Numbered from the stretch's first letter, positions 26,901-39,245 are shown. The stretch: DNA of 64,000 nt from Acridotheres tristis (GCA_037013685.1 CM072895.1:12188463-12252462); one strand, 5' to 3'. The notes: generated by a model not told the origin, from the sequence alone. Numbers and translations: made by a program.

Positions 26901-29140
26901 ACGTTTTTTGCTGCCTACCTTGATATTGTTTCCCCGTATCAAATCCCAAATAAATTGACCTGAAATAATATGCGAACTTCATGTTAGAAATCCCCTCGTT
27001 TATTTGTGAGTCTAATTTTTTCAAATGTATTTAGATTAGAGGCCTAACAGGCATTACTGCATCTGTGATTCAGCCAACTAAGTTCCTAGATAATGGTCCA
27101 TGATTAATGGTAAGTGCTGATAATAGGAGGTTATTAGAGAAAGCAAACTTGGAACAAATCTGCTGTATACATTATATACTTTACCGCCATCTGTGGGTAT
27201 TTATAATAAATACAAATTAAAGTCAGCGGTTAGAGAAACCCATGTTTTCCATATATGAAAGCAAATTCCTTAGATGTAGTCTTCCAGTAGGCATCTTCAC
27301 TGTAGGAATTCCCATTATTTATTTTTTTTTTTGCAGAGATACTTACCTTTACTTGCAAAGAAAAAACAGCTTTTGTGGCTAGAGTTAATTTGGCCTTGGT
27401 TGCTGTCAAAGATGTCTTTCTGGAGTCCACTGTGTAAGGAAGGATTATGTGTTACATGGTACCTCTGCTCTGCTGCCACACACCTTATTGGGTGTGAAAA
27501 ATTGTTTTTGTCCTTTCATACTGAGATTCATTCACTATTCAGCCTGTGTGCTAAGAGGACGTTCCTCCCTTTTATGTCTCCTTGAGTTGTGACATTTTAC
27601 CTCCTTGTGGTTTGTATTGTTTGCTGAGCAAATACGTCTGTATAGAGAAGAAACAGTTGTTATCTTCCTTATTGCTAAATGTAAAAAGCAGAAAAGAAAT
27701 GTGATACAGACAGAGAATCGCAGAAGATAAATTAGAGCTAAATATTATGGTACCAATAACCTGGTGAATCAACTGTCATGTTTTTCTGGTAGCAAATGTA
27801 CTGTTGCAAATACAGTTCTGCAGCAGAGTGACCAAAGCCATGCCATTGTTAGGATCAGCTTGTGTCGTGCTCTGAGTTGTTTATGCTGTTTGATGGACAG
27901 TGTCTGGTTTACATGGTGTTTTTCCAGTAACTTTTGTGCACAAAATTCAAGAGTCATCACGTAGTACTGAGGGCAGGTGAGCAATGTGGTGGATGTTAAG
28001 ATAAATGACTTACTGTATTCAGCATTCAGCAGGCAGTATTTGGTTGGAAGAATTCCCGGCTTTTGAACTATTACAAAGTCATGATATTTTAAATCCTGTG
28101 TGTTTGTAAATGGGTGATAGATGAAGTGTCACAAACATTCTGGTTATTTATGGTCATCAGCTAAACCTCTGGGATGAAGTTAGGAATGCTGTAGAACTAA
28201 TGTAGTTTGTTTGGTTTTCCATTTTGTACAGCTGTGAAGCTAATTTTTTCATAGACTGGTTTTCAGAGTGAATGCTATTTTAGTGCCTACTTTGTGAACT
28301 TGTCTATGTGGGGTGTGCATGATGGAGTTTCCCTCCCTTCCATAACAATTCAATCCTCAACAGTGTTTGACAGGAGCATTTCCACATGCTTGGTATACTT
28401 GTATTTCTATGCTGATTTTTTTCTATCTATATGCCAAAGAGTATTCTGCTTTTCTTCCAGTTCAGAGGTGTTCGTTATGTTGATCTGAAGGTACAGACAT
28501 CTGCATGCCTAGAGGTGCCAGGGTTGCTGGTTACCTACACACTATAGTACTGTATGCTGGACTGAACATATCTATTTTCATCTCTTTTCTGTTTCAGCAG
28601 TTGCAGTGTAAAGGACAAAAGCTTTTCTCTCTGACTAATCGTTCCTAAATGATTTGATTGACATGTCTGATGAAGCTTTCTTCACAAGAGTTTGTTTATA
28701 ACTTAACAAATATCTTTATGAGTTTTGGTTCTTCTTTGCTGGATTGCATTCCCAAACACAATGATTTATCTTCTCAGCAATGTATCAGTATTTTGCTTTT
28801 TCTCAGATCCTTCTTCCCCTTACACATTTCCCTTTTAAGCACTAAATTACATTCTGTCCTTTCATAGGTGTCTGAAATTTTTTCTGTTCTCTCTTCTCTT
28901 CTGTGTGTTCTTTCCATTTATTTCCTCCCCCTTCTGTGACATGATCCATTCATGTAAATAAGAGCATGTCCCTTCTGCCATCCTGCCCAGGGACAGGACA
29001 GTTTGCCAGGCACCTGAGACACGAACAAAATGAGTCTTGTGCAGACTGACTGAGAGTGCACATGCAGGACAGGTCTTCACATCCTTCAGGAAATGCCTTA
29101 GGGTAAAACTTTGTTCACCTGCCACTCTCTCAGTGCCCAA

Positions 29141-29178
29141 AGTCCTCCAGAGCTGTTGACTATCAGTCCTCCAGAGCT
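29141..29178. repeat. 14-bp direct repeat, period 24
   Basis: agtcctccagagct occurs at 29141-29154 and again at 29165-29178. A small local duplication with no wider unit. Confidence 0.85.
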
Positions 29179-31199
29179 CTGCCTCTCCTGGCTCCTTCTG
29201 CTGCACTTGAAGCCCTGAATCTGGCAGCTTCCTTCCTCCATCAACCCTCCATGCAAAGGCAGAACAGTTTCTCGTCTTCTTATTTACTCCCTGCCACCTT
29301 TTTATTTTTAAGTCTTTTTTACCAATAAAGCTATCAAGAGTCTTCCAATAGTTTATTATTCCAGAAGAAAATACTAGTGTAGGCTTATTTAAAAGATGTC
29401 AGTTTCCATAAAGTTTCGGCTGGAAATCAGGAAAAATGAAAAAAAATGAAAGGGACTGTTTTGTTAATGTGAGCTCCCATTCTTTTATTCTATTTTTTTT
29501 TTTTTTGTAACAAAGCAAAATGTTCAATTGGAGGAGCATTTTAGCTCCATTTTAGAAAATGACTTAAATACAATTTTTGAAAAATAGAAAGTTAAAATAT
29601 CTTGATCAAGCTGGACATGGCTTTTATTCAATTTCAGTCAATTTTGTTTTATGAGATTATCATGAGGGGTATTATCTTTGACTTTTCAATTTTTCCCTTA
29701 TAATGAAGTAGTGGAAAATACCTAAAATACATAACAAGACCTGAATTTTATTCTTTATAAGTTACATACTTGAGTCTTTCTACTTAGAGTTTTCTCACTT
29801 ATATTTGAGGCATTTGGTTTTTGGCTCCTGGTATCATGAGATGTACTTAATTCTTGCTTTGTTTCAAAGCTGCTTATATTGTTCCCAATAGGAGCAGCAA
29901 AATCAACAACATTTGCTCTGCTGTGTCTTGAAAGAGGTAGGAGCTGGCATAGAGTTGTCTGGTGCTGTCTTACAAGTGAGAAAGATGACACTGCATCACT
30001 TTGCACTGTGGTTCGTGTTTGGAAGGTTTGAGTTTCTGGTTTGGCTTTTTTTTCCTTTCCATGAGAAACAAAACTAAAATGTTTCAAAAATACACTTACT
30101 GGTTGAAAGTTGAGATGGGATGGGTGACACTGGCACACAAGTTTCAACCTCTGCTCAAAGTCCGAACTTCCTTTGTTTTTGAATACACAAGATACTTGTT
30201 CAAGCAAAGGGCTTGTACAGCCCCTTTAAGGAGCTGTAACAAGAGCTGCAAATCAAACAGTTCTGTAACAACTGGGTCAGTGTATATAGAAAGACTTTCA
30301 AATATGGTTATTTATTCAGTCTCCTGCTGTAAGATTAGCCCCATTATGTGCCTCCTATGCATTCCCTTCCAATTCATTCAATTTAAATAAAACTTTCTGC
30401 TAGAACTCATGTTTATATCAGTGACATTCATCTAAATAAAATATCCCAGGCACTTGAGTCTCAGGAACAGTCTTATGAAGAAGCAGATCATATTCTATTT
30501 GTTTGGAAATGTGATGCATGTTGACGTGGGCTTATTTCAAAATAATGTCAAAATGTTAAAATCTTTATGAAATCTTAACATTAAATTTTTATGAAGACAG
30601 AGATGGTTGCTGGGATGTGATTCTGAGGGCTAGGACCAAAATCAACTGCTGAAAGTAAAAAAAAACCGCAATACTGCCATAGGGGGGAAGAGGGAACAAA
30701 CACAAACTCAGGGTAATCAGACCTGTCTTTTTTATAATTTTTATCTTTTTTTTTCCATGATGTTAGCAATATAATGTAAATTTTATACAGTGCTGTATTA
30801 ATTTGGTAATTCTTGCTGGTTGAACACACAAATACTATCTTTTCTTTTAATGTGCTGAATTTTTTCTTAGAGAAGCTTGGCAAGTCTTTCCTCCCAGTCA
30901 GAGGTCTGAAGAAATTGAGTAAGTGTAGATAAAACTAGCCTGTTTAATCACTGAAACACAGGAAAAATTAAAATACATTTTTTGCTTGTAAAGCAGAGAA
31001 AAGCAATAAAAGCAATGCCAGACGGTTAATGCCTCTCTTGTACCTTTCATTTCAAAGACCTCAAAAGAACATCAAGAAGAATAAAGGCAAAATCTATTCC
31101 CTATTGGCATCATTATAAATATTGTATCCTCTAAAACTCTAAAGACATCCAAGAAGAGTAGAAGAATAAATGGCATTGAAATAAAGAAAGTCTCTCTGG

Positions 31200-31395
31200 A
31201 GCTTTGTTCAATCGGCTTTGTTAGAATTCACTCAAATAGGATGATTATAAGAAAAGATCTCATTTGTTTCAACATTAAAGGAGCAAATTAATATGTGGCA
31301 AGCTGCTAATAATTGCCTCATTATGTAGTGAATGGGCATTGCGTCCAATTTACAAAATTACAATCATATTGTTAAAGTAACAATTGAGAAAGTTT
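31200..31395. promoter_or_regulatory. candidate conserved non-coding element
   Basis: gagcaaattaatatgtggc, gctaataattgcctcattat g and ccaatttacaaaattacaat occur within about 120 bp. The stretch is free of repeats and low-complexity runs. Confidence 0.25.
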
Positions 31396-34300
31396 AGTCT
31401 GAGTTTCTTAACTATCTGCATGATTAGCTGTGGGATTCAGAGTGGGACAGAGTTGGTGGTTGGAGAGAGCACACCACCCATCTACAGTGCTAAGAAGCCT
31501 CAAGAAAAATTCAGCTTTTCATTAGTGGGAATTCCATGTGCAGAGGTCCTGAGCTGGATTTGGTCCAGCTGAGGAGTGAGTTTGGTAGTCTCTGCTGAGA
31601 CCAGAGCATGGCATGTGGCTGGTCTGTCCAGACATTATTTTGTGGTTCAGAGGCCTGGCCTGAGACCATCCCCACATGGACCTCAGCAGATGTACAGGGC
31701 TGTGGCTGGGAAACTTGGTGATCCAACATCTGTGCCATTGGGAAACCCACCCATACAAATGGTTCTGTAGCTGGAATTTCAGTCTCCTGATGGAGACATT
31801 GGAAATGGTGGGGGAATGTTCAAATTTGGAAAGTAAGCAATTTTCCAAATAATGAAATCCTGTGTGGAAGAAAATCATGTTTTGTGACCTACTTTAGTTG
31901 GATTTGCTTGTGACCTTTTCTAATTTTGGCTGATTTTGTTATTTAATGATTTGACCTTTGATTCTGTGAAGCCACTTCAGTGCTAAATGCAAAGAACTGT
32001 TAGATAAGTGACCTTTATTACACAGCTATTTCTCTTTGCTAGAGAAATGGCAGTGTTTTGCAAGTTCTAATTCACAGTTTTAATTATCTTTTCTATTGTC
32101 TGTAAGCTTGCACAGGAAATGGAAAGGTCAGACATTTCATTTTCTTTACTGATTAAAATATAAGTGTTCCTCAACAGTTACAATGTATCATTCAGGAAAA
32201 AGATGGGACTGTTTGTCAGAACCATACCCAGCTGCTCTGCTGAGGATTTCTACATCTTTCTATTCAGCACAAAATGAGCCATTTTCTAGCAGCAATAATA
32301 GCCCAGCCCACTTGATGTTTAAAGGTGAAATAAATGTCTAAGTACATGAAAAGAGAAGAAAAGATGAATGGTTCTTAATGTTTTTGTCTTTAAGTCATAT
32401 ATCTGTGATGCAAGGGAATGAAGATGTTGTGAGAGGTGAACCTTGGCCTGATGTTCTGGGTCCACAGAGGATAAGCAGTAACAGCACAAGTCTCTGTGTG
32501 GTCCTGCCAGTCTGTTTCAGTCCCACAGCTGCTGGACATTCTCTGCAGAGGAGAGGGCAGCCTGGGCTGCCTGGCAGACCCATTTGTATTGTATGTGGAT
32601 TCATGTGTGTTACTGGAGCCACCCTTCTCATCTGTGACACAAACCAACACCACACGTTGGTGGCCTGTCTCCATATGAGATTCAATGAGTGAATATCGAT
32701 GTGTGTTTTCTCATATGTTGAGGGAGATATGATGCAAAAAAATAATGAAGGCAGTGGATGATTCTGGAGTCAGTAGAATATATATTATGGGTGTCTATCA
32801 GTCTCCTAACTGTCTGGGGTGTCTGTTGGCAAACATGCATATTGGGACATGAAAAATCTCTCTACATTGTAAAAAATATTTATTGTGAGATAGAGCTGGG
32901 AGAGGGTTTCCCTCTGACTCTGTTCAAGAAGAGCAGATTATATGTTGACCTAGTGTAGGCATTCAGTATTATGAAAGCACTTTTTAGATTGGAGCAAGAT
33001 AAATGAATCACAACAAAAGAGCTAGAACAGGGGACACAGTTGCAGGAGTGAGTACTCAGCTTATTCAAGCAGAACAGTTGCACTCAGTGAATAGAAAATG
33101 TGCAATGCATTTCTAACTAAGGTGAGAAAATCAAACAATTCCAAATTTAAGAGAGCAGCTCCATTTTAATGGAGAAGGAAGAATTTAGTGGAAAAAGCAA
33201 CTCTGAGTATGAGACAAATTTAAATGGAACCAGATTCTTGACCAAATTGGCTTTTCCTATCTAGCAGTTTCATATTCAGCATTTGTTAGTTTGAAAGTTC
33301 ACCCCGAAAGCTATAAATTAATCTACTGGGACTGTAACAATTCACTTCATGCTAGGATATGAGTTATGTGTGTGGATTTGTTTAGGTCACCCAGCCATGT
33401 CCTCATAATGGATCTTAGAGAGAACTTCTGTAAGTAAGCAGTAAACAGAAAGACTGCTATGTTCAGCTGCATCTCCTGGGATTTCATCCCTGCTGTCAGA
33501 GAGCCATGCAGGACAGCTCTCTAAAACTATAACAGCTATAAAAAATGCATGGTGTTCTGTGAAGGAAACATTGACAATGCTTTTGTATTCAATCAGGAAT
33601 CTTTAGCTTCTGATGAAATGAGAAAATAATGTTTTCCTGAACCAGCCTCATAATGAAATCAAATCAATCACAATAGAGAAATCAAAGCTTTGAAATTGTG
33701 AAGTTTACTGCACAAGTCTTGCAGGATGCACCTTAATTCAGTACAATATTTGTCACCAAAAAATGAGATATTTTAGCTCTTACAGTTTGGCTCTCTTCAG
33801 ATGTTTGTCTCTTGTCCTTGCATTATTGCCCCTTATCAAAGAATTTGTTGTTTATCAGCAATAGCATCCTAGGGTTATAGTGGTCAAATGTAAGCAGGCT
33901 ATTCATCCACATCAACTAAATGAGGTGTGATGTTTGAAGAGAAATAACCACAAGCCTGATCAGAAAAGCACCCTAGCATCCTGTCAGAGTAAATGGCCAA
34001 AGAACGTGAAGGAAATTCTTCCTAAAAGATACTGAACTGATGTCACTGGCTCCCAGTTGTGAGCATGACAGAGGATCAAGTCTGTGACCATACAAAAAAT
34101 TGTAGGTTATCTCTGACCTGGATGATCTTCTGTAGGGTTTTTTTGATGGATCTAGTTTTCATTTGATTTTGATTTCTAACTGAACTCTTTATACAATACA
34201 ATTTAAACAGAGGGTGTTTCCTTTTAGTCTGTAGGTACAAAAGAACGAAAAGATATTTACTCTTTATACTCTGACAAATGGAACATCGGATAGGTCCTTA

Positions 34301-34935
34301 TATCTCTGTTAGATGATTTTTTCTATTTTCAATTCTTACTGGAGTAACAGCACCCTAGAACATGCTCAGGAAATACTGTCTTTGACTGTAGCTTTCTCAG
34401 GATTAAGTTCAGGTGTCACCAGTCCATCTGCCTCTCATTTCCATGGATCATAAGTGCTCTCTGGTGACAACAATATATTCCTCTGTTCACATCCCCTGTC
34501 CAACTGCAGGATTTTCATACTATTAGATTGCTTTTCAGGGTTACATTTCTCATTCGACTTCCGTCAGAAATTTGGGAACTATTCATTCAGACACAAACAC
34601 AGCTAATGCACAGTTAAACTTCAGCATTACTTTTTCAGCAGGTTTTTTCCCATTGCTCACACCTTGTTAAAAGAGAAGCCATTGATTTAAATAGTGCTTT
34701 CTGCTGCTTCTTTATTTCCTTGTTTTTTAGTGAAAAGAGTAACATTTAGAGAAAAAAAAAAGGAATGGTTATTTGTATAGCTGACTTTGCAAGGTGGGAA
34801 CAAAGGCCTATTTCACTGAAAAGGTTTGCATTCAGAGCTTTGTAGTGGGAGAGTTTTCAAGTAGCTCTGCCACATGAGGATTGTGGTTTTGTTTTTTTAA
34901 AGAGAAGCATTGCTATCTATTTGTTGTACTGTACC

Positions 34936-34960
34936 TGTTTTTCTTTTAACTGATTTTCAG
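34936..34960 (+). promoter_or_regulatory. possible alternative 3' splice site, in frame with the exon
   Basis: A strong pyrimidine tract (ctgtttttcttttaactgat, then tttcag) ends in AG at 34959-34960, with a branch-point-like CTGAT just inside it. Use of this site would lengthen the exon by 57 nt (19 codons) in the correct frame with no stop codon. There is no transcript evidence here. It may be a decoy. Confidence 0.35.
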
Positions 34961-34995
34961 TCTTCATGTTTTACAGAGAAAAACTTGCAATATAT

Positions 34996-35017
34996 ACTAT
35001 TGTTTCCTGTCTTCCAG
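34996..35017 (+). other. ST6GALNAC3: 3' splice site (acceptor) of the ST6GALNAC3 exon
   Basis: A pyrimidine-rich run, tgtttcctgtcttccag, ends in AG at 35016-35017. The codon after it is CCT, so the exon opens in phase 0. Recalled human protein has Glu-Pro-Leu-Gln-Leu-Asp at this place, which fits a junction just before Pro. Another AG at 35025-35026 would remove three codons and fits the family less well. Confidence 0.85.
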
Positions 35018-35427
35018 CCTCTACAGCTTGACTGTGACCTCTGTGCTGTTGTTTCAAACTCGGGACAGATGGCTGGCCAGAGGGTGGGCACTGAGATAGA
35101 CAAGTCCTCCTGCATATGGAGGATGAACAATGCTCCCACAAAGGGCTATGAGGAAGATGTTGGGAAGAGGACAACTGTAAGAGTCGTCTCTCACACAAGT
35201 GTGCCTCTCCTGCTCAAGAATCCCGAGTACTTTTTCAAAGAAACCAACAACACCGTTTATGTGGTCTGGGGTCCTTTTCGAAACATGAGGAGGGATGGCA
35301 ATGGCATTGTGTACAACATGCTGAAGAAAACGGTTGACAGCTTCCCAGCTGCCAAAATCTACGTGACAACGGAGAAGCGCATGAGTTACTGCGATGCCGT
35401 GTTTAAGAAGGAGACTGGGAAGGACCG
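35018..35427 (+). CDS. ST6GALNAC3: ST6GALNAC3 internal coding exon carrying sialyl motif L (partial gene)
   Basis: This single internal exon encodes 136 whole residues plus two bases of a split Arg codon. The product family comprises Golgi type II membrane enzymes that transfer sialic acid from CMP-sialic acid, in alpha-2,6 linkage, to the GalNAc of sialylated O-glycans and to gangliosides such as GM1b. Seen here: CDLC at residues 6-9, the core SNSGQM at 13-18, SSCIWRMNNAPTKGYEEDVG at 30-49 and RVVSH at 55-59, which together form sialyl motif L (donor binding; a motif-L Cys is the usual disulfide partner of motif S). WGPFRNMRRDG is at 84-94 and an N-glycosylation sequon NNT at 77-79. The segment ends KKETGKD. 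Wording such as WRMNNAPTKGYEEDVG and KNPEYFFKE matches recalled ST6GALNAC3 rather than ST6GALNAC5 or 6. By recollection it covers about residues 72-207 of the roughly 305-residue human protein. The transmembrane/stem exons and the exons with motifs S, III and VS lie outside the window. The frame runs open upstream into the intron but only from a TTG, not an ATG. Confidence 0.95.
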
Positions 35428-35433
35428 GTAAGT
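35426..35433 (+). other. ST6GALNAC3: 5' splice site (donor) of the ST6GALNAC3 exon
   Basis: CG|GTAAGT is a near-perfect donor. The exon ends at 35427 after the first two bases of an Arg codon (phase 2). Without splicing, the frame meets TAA at 35429-35431, inside the donor. The family continues Arg-Val at this point, so an Arg codon completed by the next exon is expected. Confidence 0.92.
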
Positions 35434-35439
35434 CTTACA

Positions 35440-38400
35440 CATGAAGAACAATTATAATGTTTGACAAAAGATCTGTGAGAGAGTCCACGTGGGACGTCAG
35501 CTACTAAATGAGTCCCCAGATATGTTTTTAATGGATTGCTATATGGGTTTGACTGCTCTAAGCATTGATGAGGCAGCAGCCAGGCCCCATTTACCCCACC
35601 TACGCTACCTTCTGTTCATTCCATTTCTGTTGGCTTGAATCCCAAAAATATTGGATGTCTTCCTGAAATGTTTTCAAAGCTGTGTGTTGTTTTCAGCTCA
35701 ATTTACTATTGATTAAATCGACATTTTATTTGAAAAGGATAATCCTACACAAACAACATTTCCAAATGCACAACCTCAGGATAATTCTGGATATTGCCTT
35801 TTCTTTTTCTCTGCAGATAATTCTGTTGAGATTCACTGTAGCTTTGCTTCAAACCTCAGGGTTATGCATTATTTCTGTTTCTTGGAGAAAACAGGTTCTC
35901 AGAGATACTGGAATAGATTTAGGTTTTTACCAGTATTATGCTGAAATTCTGTTTTCCATACTTGATAATGGGTATTTATGCTACTCAAGTGAGGCTGTAA
36001 GAGGTGAAAGGGTGAGGGCCACTGTTTGGACTAGCATGTTCAAAGCAGAAACTGGATTTGTGGAATTAAGACCACAGATTTCAAGAATTTCAAGAATTCA
36101 AGCTGCAAAAATTCAGATCATCTGGTTTTTGGCATGGAAGAGCAGCTGTCACACATACTTGAGCTAACTAGGAAGGAGTTTCCAGATCACTGCTGTGCCT
36201 TAATATTAATTTTTAAATGTACACATCATGAATTTGAGGTTGGGAAGGACTGTTGTTAGTCTGACCTGATTAAAGATACAGATACTCACAAACAACTTAA
36301 CGTAGTCTGAAATTTTGGCTTAGCTTTTGAGGTAGGAAAGCTTGTTATCTCAAACGTACTTGTTTCACTGTGTTAGTAAACTGTCAGAACTTGGTGGCAG
36401 TTGGTTTTTCCTATTTTTCAAACTATTGGAACATAAAGAGGAGCCTGCCTCTGTTCACCAAGTGCTCATGTTGCTGCTGTGATTCTGGAGTTGGAGGGAG
36501 CTCATATATATCATAAAGGTGTCAAGGTTATCATGGCTTCTTTAGTTTAACTGAACAAACTGATGAACAGGAGCTAATAAATACACAAGACCCATTCTTC
36601 CAAAATGACCTTTAATAATCCAAGTCATCCTGTTTATGTATTAATCAAGCTAAATATGATCACGGGTACATTATTGCATTGCTGTACATAAATTTGTTTA
36701 TATATATGAGTCAGTCAGGTCACAGCGACTTTGCAATACTTCATCAAAATCCCTATTGTGAGATTAGACTTTGAAAAAATCTCCACTTTATCCTATGAAA
36801 AACAAAAAAATCTCATCATTCAATGTCAAAGTATCCCTTTCTCCAGCCTACTCTATTCCTCTTCAACAAATTAGCACGTCTCAAGTTTTTATAGTTACGC
36901 AATTAACACAATACAAATGCTTCTTTTCATGTCAAAAGCGGATTGAGCTTCTCTCAGTGCTTATAACAAAGTTCTTAAGCAGCCTAATGTCAAAGTAGTC
37001 CATGGTCTTTTTCCTTAAGTTGCACATTTCAGCAGCAATACATTTTTATGAGCCTGTCTCATGACCCAATCACGTTGTTTGTGCATGTGTGTCCCTTGGA
37101 CACCAAGGGAAAAACCCACCACTTCTCACAGTGGCAACCAGGTAACAGCCTTGTATCTACTGCAGCTTTCATTTTTAGCCCTAATTTTCCACATCAAATA
37201 CTTAGTGATGTTTTTAACATCATTTAGTGCTTTTGTCAGCCAGAAACAAGGGAAATGATTGATGCATCACCAGCCAACACCTTCTGTATCTCAAGAAAAC
37301 ATCTTGCGCTTCCCTATTAATCAGGGATTTCAGTTTGGAAACTGTTTCATTTTCTGTAACATCTTCAATTTGCAGGACCTGTCTTCTTTTTCTAGGGAGG
37401 GTCATGAGACTGTTAGAGGTATCTGGCATTTGTGGAAGCAGTAAATGGAGAGCGCAGGAGACTTGTGGGTGATGAAAATACTTTCATACATTTTGCCAAC
37501 TATTACAATGCTGAGACAGACTCAGGTGCCTCAGCCAAATATTCCTTCAGTTCCTCAGAGAAACATCAACCCTTGCTTGGAATATTAGATTGAACAGAGG
37601 TCTGGTTCGACATGTCTCCAGCAAAAAATTCTGGAAGGAAACCAATTTCAACTCATATTTTAAATTGTACTGAGTGGATTGAAGCTACATCTATTTTAGT
37701 TTAATCCTAAAATACTGTCTTTCCGTACAGTGTATGCTGCTAATGCATAGTAAGATTGCAACAGATTTCTAGTCTGTCGAGCCTTTAATGAGTTTTCTGT
37801 TTCTACTCTTTGATGTACAATCTTTTTAGGTAATTAGTGGGACTTTTCAGCAGTTTCATCCTTGTGATGCTCAAGTTTTTAAAGGATGTTGTGAGAAGCA
37901 GCTAACAGGTATGTGCTGCAGTCACTTCTCATGGGAGCTTTATCCCTGACTTCACTGGGTGCAGGTTCAAAACCCACAGCTTTGGTATTGACAAATGATT
38001 TATTACTGATGTGTGGAAGAAAGAAACAAGAATTGCCTCTAAGTAAATTCCAACAAACAGTGTTTTTTATTTTTTTAATGCATTTTTGAATTCTACAGCA
38101 GCACAAAATACCCTCTAATATGGGCTATCTGCACTGGGTAATTAACCTTGCATGAGTGTTAAGAATCTGGGGAACATATGTTCTTTCTGAGAGTCTTTGT
38201 TAGTGAAGCAGTCGAGTTCAAGGTAGTGAATGCTCATCCACTTTGAATAATTGTTGTACATAAATAATATTCATTACCAGACATTCAAAATTTTTCATTA
38301 ATGCGTTTTACTTGGTACTTCCCTAGAGGGAGCATAAAGCTGGCAGCTTCTTCCAGTACTTCACTAATGTGCTGGTGTATTATATATATTGACTCAAGTG

Positions 38401-39115
38401 AAAGGATTTAAAGAAATATTAGATAATTACTAAATGTGGCATCTTTGTATGTACCTCAATCCAGATAAGTGGCTCTAAAGCCATCTATATCTTTGCCATG
38501 CAATACAAATATAATGCAATATGATATAATAACATTTAATTGGTAATAACAGAGAAAACTGTAATCTTCATTAAAGCAGCAAAGCTAATTCTGGTCTGAT
38601 AAAGTGCACTGAGCATCCCTAAATAGGTTTTAATTAGCTGGCACCAAAGCTGCACCACCCTTAGGGAGGGTAAAATTAATGAAAACTAGCAGCAAATAGA
38701 TCAATGCTACTGGATGTTCTTGCCTTAGGTGAAGGTGATGAGAAAGAAAGGAGTGTCTTTTAAGGATCATTTAGAAAATAGTCTGCATTAAAAGTCACTT
38801 TCAACAAGCAACGCTAAAATAAATCTGTGCTGATATCAGTGGAGCAGTGTAATATTTTCTGGACTGCAGGCTCCATTTGTGATTATACTACAAGCATTTC
38901 AGGCTAACCCCTGAGCAGTGCCTGGGGGCTCAGCTGCACATCTCCCCTCGGGGCTGGCAGTGGGCTCAGACCACTCCTGTCCCACTGCACAATGTGTGAG
39001 GCATTCAGCCCCAGCAAACAGTGCTGATGTGCTGGTACTGCCCAAAGAACAGCTTAACTGGGTGTTGGCAGTCACTCTTTTAGTGAGTTACTACTGAAAA
39101 GAAAAAGCTAGTGCT
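35440..39115. other. intron just downstream of the exon
   Basis: Contains a possible CR1 scrap at 36225 and a small aagaatttc-type triplication near 36079-36098. TAAT-rich words occur near 36600-36745 and 38490-38710. The 161-codon frame at 35682-36167 is unrecognised. Confidence 0.55.
36225..36290 (-). mobile_element. possible very old CR1 3' scrap, antisense
   Basis: catgaatttgaggttgggaa ggactg, followed by gttagtctgacctgattaaa g, resembles the reverse complement of an old CR1 3' end (GGTTGGAAGGGAC ... GTCTGACCT). It is short and diverged, so chance similarity is possible. Confidence 0.35.
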
Positions 39116-39122
39116 GAGCTCT

Positions 39123-39245
39123 GCTGAAGAAATGTACTCTGCCTTCCCAGTAAGAGATGTGAGATGATTTTCTGAAACCCAGCTGCTGAGGAAATGTACT
39201 CTGAATTCCCAGTAAGGGATGTGAGATGATTTTCTGAAACCCAGC
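39123..39245. repeat. tandem duplication, 62-bp unit, two copies
   Basis: The block starting gctgaagaaatgtactctg at 39123 recurs as gctgaggaaatgtactctg at 39185. Both copies run through gatgtgagatgattttctga aaccc with only about four base differences by eye. The period is 62 bp. The high identity suggests a recent duplication or ongoing correction between copies. Confidence 0.95.

Larger units (their letters stand above)
23940..34930. other. intron leading to the exon
   Basis: Unique AT-rich DNA with T runs near 23966 and 29493. It includes motif-dense stretches near 26985-27205 and 31200-31395. The frame at 29755-30207 on - (150 codons) is unrecognised. Confidence 0.55.
1..35017 (+). other. 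ST6GALNAC3: intron upstream of the exon, 3' part
   Basis: No coding exon was recognised in this stretch. Its gene assignment rests on the exon at 35018 needing an upstream coding exon, for the stem that ends Lys-Thr-Gln-Glu in recalled human protein. I looked for a match to the stem residues Thr-His-Tyr-Gly-Tyr-Ile-Asn and saw none. The 5' end of the intron therefore lies before the window. Confidence 0.8.

Noticed and set aside
30330..30390. cccttccaattcattcaatt as a sense CR1 3' end
   Set aside because: The ATTCTRTGA-type terminal repeat and the expected upstream GATGATC block are missing.
34910..35017. Open frame continuing 36 codons upstream of the exon, as if a longer coding segment
   Set aside because: It begins only at TTG, crosses a clear pyrimidine tract and acceptor AG, and its residues do not fit the family. 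It is treated as intron read-through, with the alternative-acceptor idea kept separately.
37960..37982. gtgcaggttcaaaacccaca looks like a T-arm/B-box
   Set aside because: No A-box, D-arm or acceptor stem is found at tRNA spacing; a lone short match is expected by chance.
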